From: Betaproteobacteria bacterium RIFCSPLOWO2_02_FULL_68_150
Lineage (GTDB): Bacteria; Pseudomonadota; Gammaproteobacteria; Burkholderiales; SG8-39
NCBI GenBank assembly: GCA_001771975.1
Contig: MERE01000179.1
Span: 1 to 30,040, forward strand
DNA: 30,040 nucleotides
Direction of reading: 5' to 3'
In this document: one piece after another, positions 23,405-30,040 of the stretch
How the letters are laid out: every line of letters begins with the position of its first letter
Position numbering within the stretch: the first letter of the stretch is position 1
The notes under the pieces: model-generated
Told to the model about the DNA's origin: nothing
Database searches by the model: none
The model's input: only the letters and a program-made list of their open reading frames with translations
Position numbers and translations under genes: made by a program

Positions 23405-25624
23405 CTATTTCTCGGCGAACACGGTGACGCCGGTCCAGCCGGCGGGCGGCGGATTGCGGCGAAACTCGGTCACACGGTCGGCGTACAGGTGGTAGAGCTC
23501 GCACTCCGGATTGATGCGCTGCAGGTTGAGCAGGTTGAGTTCGACCGCGTCCCATTGCTGCGCGCGGTAGGCGCGCAGGGTCTGCTGCCAGAGCTTCAAC
23601 TCCTCGAGGACCTTGCGCTCCACCTCGCTGTCCGGCCCGATCGGCTCGAAGATCGTGATCGCCACGTCCTTGCCCTTGACCTTGATCCGGTCCACCTCGC
23701 GGAACACGATGTCCTTGACCGCGTTGCGCGTCGCTTCGCCGACGAGGATGCCAACGCCGTAGGTCTTGGTGCGGCCTTCCAGGCGCGAGGCGATGTTGAC
23801 CGCATCGCCCATCACCGTGTAGGCACGGCGGATCTGCGAACCCATGTCGCCGACGCGCACGTTGCCGCTGTTCAGGCCCACCCCGATCTTGAGCTTCGGC
23901 CAGCCGCGCGCCACGAACTTGTCGTTCAGCACCTTGCATTCCTTCTGCATGGAAAGCCCGGCGAGCACGCCATTGCGCGCGTGCTGGGCGTCGTCCACCG
24001 GCGCGCCCCAGAAGGCCATGATCGCGTCGCCGATGTACTTGTCGAGCGTGCCGTGATGCCCGCCGCGGATGATCTGGCTCATCGTCGTCAGGTACTCGTT
24101 GATGTACTCGCGCAGCTCCTCGGGCTTGAGCGCCTCGGAGATGCTGGTGAAGCCGCGCACATCGGAAAACAGGATCGTGAGCTCGACGGCGCGCGGCTCC
24201 ATGTTGTACTTGCCCGGATCCTCGGCCATCTTGTCCACCAGTTCGGGCGGCACGTACTGCCCGAACAACTCGGTGAACTGGCGCTTGGAGCGCGACTCCA
24301 CGAAATAGCCATAGGCCATGTTCAGGGTGTAGAGCGTGATGATGGTCAGCAACCCCGTCGCCATCGGCAGCACGGTGTGGATTTGCGTCCAGACGGCGAC
24401 GCTCAGCCCGACCCCGGCGGCCAGCGCGCCCGCCGAAACCGCCGTGGCCCACAGCGCCGAAAGCATCGGCACCAGGATCGACAGGGCGACCCCCGAGACC
24501 ACCAGCAGGATCACCTCGGCGCCGAGCATGTACGGCGGTCGCTGCTTGATGCGCCCATCGAGCATGCCCGAGATGACGTTGGCGTGTACCTCGACCCCTG
24601 GGTAGACGCTCGCCACCGGCGTCGAGCGCAGATCCTGCAGCCCCGCTGCAGTGGTGCCGACGAGTGCAATCTTGCCCTTCAGCTTTTCAGCCGGCACGCG
24701 CTCCGCGAGCACGTCGGCCAGCGAAATGTACGGGAAGCTGGACTTGCTGCCGCGGTACGGTACCAGGGCGCTCACCGTGTCATCGACCGGGATCACGAGC
24801 GGTCCCACCTTGAGCCATTCCAGCCCCGAATAGCCGCGGTGCACGAATCGGTCCGGCGGGAAGCCCGGTTCCACTTTGGGGAAACCGAGCAGCGTGCGCA
24901 TCATCGCCAGCGACAGCGCCTCGTAGTAGGCGCCATCAAATTCCACCAGCATCGGCACGCGCCGCACGATGCCGTCGGGATCGGTATAAGGGTTGAAATG
25001 ACCGGCAGCGGCCGCGGTCTTGAGCAGCTGCGGCAGGTTGCCGCCGTAGCCGTCCCACACCGTGAAACCGATGTTGCGCCCGCTAAAGGTGCCCTTCGGC
25101 AGCACCGGCTCCGGAATCGCGGCGATGCGTTTCGCCCCCGCCTCGTTGTTCAGGTAATAGCCGAGCACCACCGGCCGGCCCTTGAGGCTCTGGGCGAACA
25201 GCCCGTCGTAATCGAGCTTGGACCGCATTTGCTCGAACGCCTGCTGGAACGCCGGAACCTCCTTGAGCTCCTTTTGCGCGAACTGCTCCAGCGTGCGGAT
25301 CCCGGAAGAATAGTCGGCCTCCGCAAACACCACGTCGAAGCCCACGATCGCGATCCCGTACTTGTCGAACAGCTTGTCGATGAGCCGGGCCATCAGGTCG
25401 CGCGGCCACGGCCAGTGGCCCAGCTCCTGAAGGCTCTTCTCGTCGATGTCGAGAATCACGATGCGCTCGTCGACCGTGCGCGGCATGGTGACGACAAGAC
25501 GCGCGTCGTAGATGATGTTGTCGACCTGCGTGATGAAGCCGATCTCGTAGAGCCGCGCCGCATGCCCGAGAAACAGCAGCGACACCAGCAGCCCGAGCAC
25601 GATCCGGACGATGTGCTGTTTCAC
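23405..25624 (-). CDS. CHASE2-domain class III adenylate cyclase
   Basis: The start is GTG at 25624, needed to include the first membrane helix (8-20). The 739-residue protein has an extracytoplasmic CHASE2 sensor (about 30-360), three membrane helices (about 368-440) and a class III cyclase domain (about 475-662). Catalytic residues are complete: metal ligands D488 (FSDVRGF) and D533 (IGDAIMAFWGAP), adenine-selecting K529 and D607, and transition-state N610 and R614. The K/D pair marks ATP rather than GTP as substrate. About 75 residues follow with TPR-like character. It sits between the FHA gene (52 nt) and the phosphodiesterase gene (9 nt). The CHASE2 ligand is unknown. Confidence 0.94.
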   Translation of the reverse strand: MKQHIVRIVLGLLVSLLFLGHAARLYEIGFITQVDNIIYDARLVVTMPRTVDERIVILDIDEKSLQELGHWPWPRDLMARLIDKLFDKYGIAIVGFDVVFAEADYSSGIRTLEQFAQKELKEVPAFQQAFEQMRSKLDYDGLFAQSLKGRPVVLGYYLNNEAGAKRIAAIPEPVLPKGTFSGRNIGFTVWDGYGGNLPQLLKTAAAAGHFNPYTDPDGIVRRVPMLVEFDGAYYEALSLAMMRTLLGFPKVEPGFPPDRFVHRGYSGLEWLKVGPLVIPVDDTVSALVPYRGSKSSFPYISLADVLAERVPAEKLKGKIALVGTTAAGLQDLRSTPVASVYPGVEVHANVISGMLDGRIKQRPPYMLGAEVILLVVSGVALSILVPMLSALWATAVSAGALAAGVGLSVAVWTQIHTVLPMATGLLTIITLYTLNMAYGYFVESRSKRQFTELFGQYVPPELVDKMAEDPGKYNMEPRAVELTILFSDVRGFTSISEALKPEELREYINEYLTTMSQIIRGGHHGTLDKYIGDAIMAFWGAPVDDAQHARNGVLAGLSMQKECKVLNDKFVARGWPKLKIGVGLNSGNVRVGDMGSQIRRAYTVMGDAVNIASRLEGRTKTYGVGILVGEATRNAVKDIVFREVDRIKVKGKDVAITIFEPIGPDSEVERKVLEELKLWQQTLRAYRAQQWDAVELNLLNLQRINPECELYHLYADRVTEFRRNPPPAGWTGVTVFAEK

Positions 25625-25676
25625 GCGGGGGCTCTCGGCAAGACCGGCGCGGCCCGGAGGAAGGCGCGCAGGGCGG

Positions 25677-26561
25677 TCAGCCCTTGAAGAAGAATTCCAA
25701 CTTGATGCCGGCGAGCTCGATCAGGTCGTGATCCTTGAGCGGATGCGGCGCGGTGCCGATCGTCTGGCCGTTGACCGACGGTTGCTGCGCGCCCTCGACG
25801 TGAGTGATGAAGTAGCCCTGCGGCCGGCGGGTGAGCACCGCGACCTGAACGCCGGGCCGGCCGAGCGTAGTGAGCGGCTTGGACAATTCCAGTTCCTTGC
25901 CGGCGTTGGCGCCCGAGAGAAGCTGAATCGCCGCGCTCAATGGTTTCGGCGCAGCCGCAGGCGGCTTCGGGGCGGCCGCGGGCGCCAGCGCAACTGGTGG
26001 TGCCGGGGTCGCAGCAGCAGACGCTGCGGCCGCAGCCGCGGCAGCCACGACCGCCACCGGTGCGGCCTCCTTGTCGGCGACCCCGGCCGCCACTGCGCTC
26101 GCCGCCGCCTGCTTCACAGCGGCTGCGCGCACGGCCTCGGCAGCTCCAGCCTGCCCGCCCACCGCCATCGCCTTCGCCTGCTCCGCCATGGCGCGCATCG
26201 CCGACGGGCGCAGCACCATGGTCTTCTCGAAATCGGCCTTCTCCGCCGCGGGCGCCGCGGCGGCAGGCTGCGTCGCCTCCTGCACGTACTTGAGCTTGTA
26301 CTTGCCCAGTTCGATGACGTCGTTGTTCTGCAGGAAATGCTTTTTCACCGCTTGGCCGTTGACCTGCGTACCGTTGGTGCTGCCCAGGTCCTCGAGAAAC
26401 GAATCGCTCTTGATGGTGACGATCGCGGCGTGCTCGCCGCTCACGGCGAGATTGTCGATCTGGATGTCGTTGTGCGGCTTGCGGCCGATGGTGATGCGCT
26501 CCTTGGAGAGCGTGATCTCCTTGAGCACCTGCCCGTCCATGCTGAGTATCAGTTTCGTCAT
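25677..26561 (-). CDS. Two-FHA-domain protein with long Ala-rich linker
   Basis: I choose ATG 26561, with AGGGA upstream, over an in-frame start at 26591. The 294-residue product has an N-terminal FHA domain (about 1-93) with all phosphothreonine-binding landmarks: GR at 26-27, S41 and H44 (SGEH), and N63 (STNGT). A ~105-residue linker rich in Ala and Pro follows, containing FEKTMVL (T114). A C-terminal FHA-like domain (about 205-294) keeps GR (234-235) and NG (264-265) but lacks the S-x-x-H motif. FHA domains read phosphothreonine, so this is the likely reader for the neighbouring kinase; it lies 17 nt after the phosphatase gene. T114 could be a phosphorylation switch. Confidence 0.88.
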   Translation of the reverse strand: MTKLILSMDGQVLKEITLSKERITIGRKPHNDIQIDNLAVSGEHAAIVTIKSDSFLEDLGSTNGTQVNGQAVKKHFLQNNDVIELGKYKLKYVQEATQPAAAAPAAEKADFEKTMVLRPSAMRAMAEQAKAMAVGGQAGAAEAVRAAAVKQAAASAVAAGVADKEAAPVAVVAAAAAAAASAAATPAPPVALAPAAAPKPPAAAPKPLSAAIQLLSGANAGKELELSKPLTTLGRPGVQVAVLTRRPQGYFITHVEGAQQPSVNGQTIGTAPHPLKDHDLIELAGIKLEFFFKG

Positions 26562-26578
26562 GTCCGATCCCTGGGAAA

Positions 26579-27403
26579 CTATTTTAGCCACGCCAAGAGC
26601 TTGCCCATCACGCCGCGCGGCCCCGGGTAGTCCCTCAGGACGCGCACGAGTATAACCGATACGTTGTCGCGGCCGCCGTTGTCATTGGCCATCTGCACCA
26701 GCTGCTGCGCGGCGAGATCGAGGTTGCTGCCGAAGGCGCGCAGGGCCTCCCCGATGTCTTCATCGGCGACCATGTCGCACAAGCCGTCCGAGCACAGCAG
26801 GTAGAGGTCGCCCGGGCGCGCATCGTATTCGTGAATCTCGGGCTCGACCGCCGGGTCGATGCCGAGCGCGCGGGTCACCAGGTTCTTGTGCTGCGCATGC
26901 TTGGCCTGCTCGGGCGAGATCAGGCCGGCATCGATCTGCTCCTGCAGCAGCGAATGATCGCGCGTCACCTGGCCGAATTCGCCGTCGCGCAGCCGGTAAA
27001 GACGCGAATCGCCCAGGTGCGCCACCAGCACCTTGTTGTCGTAGAACAGGCATACCACCAGCGTCGTGCCCATGCCGGCGTACTGCGGCTGGCTCTGCGC
27101 CGCCTGGAAGATCGAGGTGTTCGCCTTCAGCACCTGCTCGCGGACCAGGCGCGCCGCCAACGCGACATGGGTCGCCGAGTCGACCGCGTACGGCGGCGTC
27201 TTGCCGAGCAATTGGCGCAACTCGGTCGTGATCACCGTGGTCGCCATGCCGCTCGCCACTTCGCCCGCGTTGTACCCGCCCATGCCGTCGGCCAGCACGA
27301 CCAGGCCGCTCGCCGCGTCCGCCGCGATCGAGTCCTCGTTGTGCGAACGGACCATGCCGGGGTCGGTGCAGCTGGCGATCTCGAGGGTCTGCGACAGATC
27401 CAT
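26579..27403 (-). CDS. PP2C-family Ser/Thr protein phosphatase
   Basis: The frame is open further upstream, inside the kinase gene, but ATG 27403 lies 10 nt after the kinase stop and begins the conserved sequence. The 274-residue product is a complete bacterial PP2C with RSHNEDS (R19, D24), DGMGG (39-43), GDSR (131-134), SDGL (205-208) and GGRDN (253-257), which supply the two- or three-metal centre. It is soluble and cytoplasmic. In family gene pairs (PrkC/PrpC-like) the phosphatase reverses its partner kinase, and the immediate linkage to the kinase and FHA genes fits this. Confidence 0.95.
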   Translation of the reverse strand: MDLSQTLEIASCTDPGMVRSHNEDSIAADAASGLVVLADGMGGYNAGEVASGMATTVITTELRQLLGKTPPYAVDSATHVALAARLVREQVLKANTSIFQAAQSQPQYAGMGTTLVVCLFYDNKVLVAHLGDSRLYRLRDGEFGQVTRDHSLLQEQIDAGLISPEQAKHAQHKNLVTRALGIDPAVEPEIHEYDARPGDLYLLCSDGLCDMVADEDIGEALRAFGSNLDLAAQQLVQMANDNGGRDNVSVILVRVLRDYPGPRGVMGKLLAWLK

Positions 27404-27413
27404 CACGCTCGAC

Positions 27414-30014
27414 TTACAGCTCGATGTCCACGCTCTTGACGCCGGTCGTCGCGGGCACGCTTGCGCCGCCGGCAAACGCCGCGCGCAGTTCCTGGGCAAA
27501 TTCCTCGCCCGTCTGAATGCGCGCGTCCGGGTTCTTCGCCATCGCGCGCTCGAGGAACGCCGCCAGGGCCTCAGGCACATCCGGCCGGACCGACCGGATG
27601 TCGGTCGGCGGCTCGCTGGCGATCTTGAACATGAGCTGCGCCATCGACTCACCTTCGAACGGCAGCTTGCCCGAAAGCATCTGGTAGAGGCTCACCGCGA
27701 GCGAGAACAGATCGCTGCGGCCCTCGATTTTCTTGCCGGCGAGCTGCTCGGGGGACATGTAGGACGGCGTGCCGAGCACCATGCCGGTCTTGGTCTTGGA
27801 CGAATCGGTGAGCCGCGCGATGCCGAAGTCGGTCACTTTCAGCGTGTCGCTCTCGGGGTGGTACATGATGTTGGCCGGCTTGATGTCGCGGTGCACGACG
27901 CCCTGGCGGTGCGCATAGCCGAGCGCCTCGGCCGCGCGCGCAACGATCGATACCGCCCTGTCCACCGGCAGCAGATTGCCGGGCTTGCAGAACGGCACCA
28001 AGTCGCCGCCTTTGAGCAGCTCCATCGCGATGTAGCACAGGTCGTGCTCCTCGCCAGCATCGTAGATGGTGACGATGTTCGGGTGCGACAGACGTCCCGC
28101 GGTTTCGGCCTCGCGGAAGAAGCGCTCTTTCACCTCGACCAGCTCGTCGGCCTCGAACTCCTGCGAAAGCGCCATGGTCTTGATCGCGACCACGCGGCCG
28201 ATTTTCGGATCCTTGCCGAGATAGACGACGCCCATCGCGCCCTTGCCGAGTTCCTTCTCGACCTGGTAGCGGCCCAGCATAGGCTTCTCGACGGTTCCGC
28301 CCTCGCCGAGGATCGAGACATTGGTCCGCCCTGCCGTCGCGCCCCCGCCGAGCATCACGGTTTCCGAAAGCTGCTTGGCCCGTGAGAGCCTCTGCTCGAG
28401 GTCCCGGAACTTGGGGCTGAATGCGTGCATGTGGCGGAACACCGACTCCGCCTTGTTGAACTGGCGCTTGCGCTCGAAATCGAGCGCAAGGTTATACAGG
28501 TTGTCCATGAGTCCTTCGGACAGCGGCACCTGGCGGAATTTGTCCCAGGCCATGTCGAGCTGCCCCTGCCCCTGGTAGGCCAGCCCGAGCATGCGGTTCG
28601 ATTCGGCCGAGGATTCGTCGGACTTGACCTTGGCGCCCTCGGTGACGATGAAGCGCTTGGACACCAGCGCGCCGTGCCCTACGAGGAGCAGGGTCGCCGG
28701 CAGCATGAGCTGAATCCAGATGCCGTTCCCCACCATCAAGGCGAAATGCAGGACGAGCAACACGACGAAGACGCCTGCCGAGATCGAAAGCGCCGGACCC
28801 GCCTTAAGGCGCGGCAGCAGCGCGATGAGGTAGGCGGCGACGAGAAGGATCACGAGTATTTCCACCCAGTAGCCCCAGCTCGGCGCGACGAAGAAGTGCT
28901 CCTGCAGGATCGAGGACACCGAGTGTGCGATTGTCATCACCGGGGGCATCGCGGGCGAGACCGGCGTCACCGAGGCCGCGCCGATGCCCGCCGCGTTGGC
29001 GCCGATCAGCACGATCTTGCCCGCGTACTTCGTCGCCGGAATCTTGCCCATGTACACGTCGTAGAAGGAGTCCACCGGGAAGGCTGCCCGCCCGTCGCGG
29101 TCCTTGTAGAAGTAGGTCTGCATCTGCAGCGCCGGGTCGGTGCGGATGCGCAGCTTGCCGAGCGATACGCTCTCGCCGGGCTGCACCTTGATGTCCGCGG
29201 GGCCCAGGTTCAGGCTTTTCGCGGCGATCATGATCGACAGCGAGGGAAACAACAGGTCGTAATGCTGGAGCGCCAGCGGCTCGGAGCGCACGGTCCCGTC
29301 CACGTCGCGCGGATTGTTCACATGCCCGACGCCGGACGCCGCCTTCCCCAGCGACTCGATCGGCACCTGCACCGCCGAGGTGGGTATCGCGACCGTCTGG
29401 TCGCCCACCTTCACGCCGGGGATCGCGTTCTTGAGAACGTATTCTGGAAGCGCCTTGTCCGGTTTGCCGAACGGGTTGCCGAGCGTGAAGTCCATCGACA
29501 TCACCACGTTGCCCGCCTTGGCGTAGCTGTCGGCGAGCTTGCGGTCCGTGTTGAGCTCCCGCTCCGCCTCCTGGAGCAACGCGAGGATCGGGGAATCCGC
29601 CGGCGCCGCCGGCGCCGCGCCGTCGGCCGCGGGCGCCGGGACGGCCATCTTGGCGACCAGGTCCATCAGCTTGGCGACGTACTGGTAGCCCTTGTCGATC
29701 TGCGGCTCGCTAAGCAGGATCGTGCTGCCGACTACCTTCGCCTTTGCCCCGGCAAGGATGTCGGTCATCTTGGCGAGCACGTCGCGCTGCCACGGCCAGC
29801 GGCCGATGTTGGCGATCGAGGTCTCGTCGATGGCAATGACGATGACGTCAGGATGCGGGGTGCGCGAGGTCGCGACGACCCCGAGATCGTATGCCTTGCG
29901 TTCCAGGCTGGGGATCAGGTCGCTGAAGCGACTGAACACCGCGATCGCGAGAAACACGACGACGCCCAGGAACCAGTCGGCTCTCCAGAATCCGGCCTTC
30001 AAGGACTTGATCAC
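27414..30014 (-). CDS. CHASE2-domain membrane Ser/Thr protein kinase
   Basis: The start is GTG at 30014: an in-frame TAG lies two codons upstream, and a GGGAGAGGGGG purine block just before it can serve as ribosome binding site, so the gene is complete. The 866-residue protein has one N-terminal helix (about 12-28), an extracytoplasmic CHASE2 domain (about 30-370) with an Ala/Pro-rich insert near 124-141, three helices (about 383-455), a TPR-like linker (about 470-545) and a Hanks-type kinase (582-845). Kinase residues are intact: glycine loop 590-595, K612, E635, HRDIKPAN (708-715), DFG (729-731) and activation-loop threonines T741, T743 and T749. The linker holds SETVML (T552), similar to the FHA protein's KTMVL. 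It heads the signalling operon. Confidence 0.94.
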   Translation of the reverse strand: MIKSLKAGFWRADWFLGVVVFLAIAVFSRFSDLIPSLERKAYDLGVVATSRTPHPDVIVIAIDETSIANIGRWPWQRDVLAKMTDILAGAKAKVVGSTILLSEPQIDKGYQYVAKLMDLVAKMAVPAPAADGAAPAAPADSPILALLQEAERELNTDRKLADSYAKAGNVVMSMDFTLGNPFGKPDKALPEYVLKNAIPGVKVGDQTVAIPTSAVQVPIESLGKAASGVGHVNNPRDVDGTVRSEPLALQHYDLLFPSLSIMIAAKSLNLGPADIKVQPGESVSLGKLRIRTDPALQMQTYFYKDRDGRAAFPVDSFYDVYMGKIPATKYAGKIVLIGANAAGIGAASVTPVSPAMPPVMTIAHSVSSILQEHFFVAPSWGYWVEILVILLVAAYLIALLPRLKAGPALSISAGVFVVLLVLHFALMVGNGIWIQLMLPATLLLVGHGALVSKRFIVTEGAKVKSDESSAESNRMLGLAYQGQGQLDMAWDKFRQVPLSEGLMDNLYNLALDFERKRQFNKAESVFRHMHAFSPKFRDLEQRLSRAKQLSETVMLGGGATAGRTNVSILGEGGTVEKPMLGRYQVEKELGKGAMGVVYLGKDPKIGRVVAIKTMALSQEFEADELVEVKERFFREAETAGRLSHPNIVTIYDAGEEHDLCYIAMELLKGGDLVPFCKPGNLLPVDRAVSIVARAAEALGYAHRQGVVHRDIKPANIMYHPESDTLKVTDFGIARLTDSSKTKTGMVLGTPSYMSPEQLAGKKIEGRSDLFSLAVSLYQMLSGKLPFEGESMAQLMFKIASEPPTDIRSVRPDVPEALAAFLERAMAKNPDARIQTGEEFAQELRAAFAGGASVPATTGVKSVDIEL

Positions 30015-30040
30015 CGGCTACCCCCTCTCCCCGATACGCC

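Noticed and set aside
22716..24452. A 578-codon - strand open frame overlapping the cyclase and phosphodiesterase genes in another frame.
   Set aside because: It reads Arg/Gly-rich out-of-frame sequence of both real genes, with no motif or credible start.
23489..25687. A 732-codon + strand open frame opposite the adenylate cyclase gene.
   Set aside because: Its product is a low-complexity His/Arg/Leu-rich mirror of the cyclase; the cyclase frame has every catalytic residue.
26579..27652. A longer phosphatase frame starting inside the kinase gene.
   Set aside because: The extra N-terminal residues are Arg/Ser-rich frame-shifted kinase sequence; PP2C homology begins at ATG 27403.
29600..29640. 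GC-rich repeated GCCGGCGCC-like sequence, considered as a DNA repeat.
   Set aside because: It encodes the Ala/Pro-rich insert of the kinase CHASE2 domain and is explained by biased codons; no other copies were seen.

Overview
This is a GC-rich window with dense, short-gap gene packing. The sox genes, MacAB-type exporter, sigma-54 driven type IV pilin and CHASE2 signalling proteins together suggest a sulfur-oxidising betaproteobacterium or close relative. The class is inferred from gene content and protein style only; there is no rRNA or other marker gene. No tRNA, rRNA, CRISPR array, insertion sequence or phage gene was seen. No stretch over 300 bases lacks a gene; the largest gaps are 14565-14713, 3641-3771 and 21422-21534.

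Left part (1-9680), mostly + strand: the 3' end of soxX and a complete soxB close a sulfur-oxidation operon that runs in from outside. A convergent gene for a membrane/TPR protein follows on the - strand. Next comes a + strand operon: a MacA-like adaptor, separate MacB-like ATPase and permease, and a YfhO-like polytopic membrane protein. These are joined by TGATG and ATGA overlaps and a 22-nt gap.

Middle (9711-14081), - strand: two very large polytopic membrane proteins. One is a DUF2723/TMEM260-like GT-C candidate; the other is of unknown family.

Right part (14100-30014): eleven consecutive - strand genes. In transcription order they are a CHASE2 Ser/Thr kinase, PP2C phosphatase, FHA protein, CHASE2 adenylate cyclase, metallo-beta-lactamase-fold cyclic-nucleotide phosphodiesterase, cNMP-binding/rhodanese protein, GAF-PilB-like motor ATPase, GAF-HD-GYP protein, TPR/GT41 glycosyltransferase, a small unknown protein, and a type IV pilin. 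The pilin has its own sigma-54 promoter with an IHF-like site, a PilR-like upstream site and a strong terminator.

The right part is the most interesting. It holds a writer, eraser and reader for protein phosphorylation, and a maker, breaker and receiver for cAMP. It also has a c-di-GMP phosphodiesterase candidate and an orphan pilus-type motor, and it ends in a glycosyltransferase and a pilin. The motor and the HD-GYP protein carry GAF domains resembling those of cyclic-nucleotide phosphodiesterases and cyclases. I infer a surface-sensing circuit in which CHASE2 sensors control a pilus or secretion motor through cAMP and phosphorylation. Domain calls rest on motifs read in the sequence; the circuit itself is inference.
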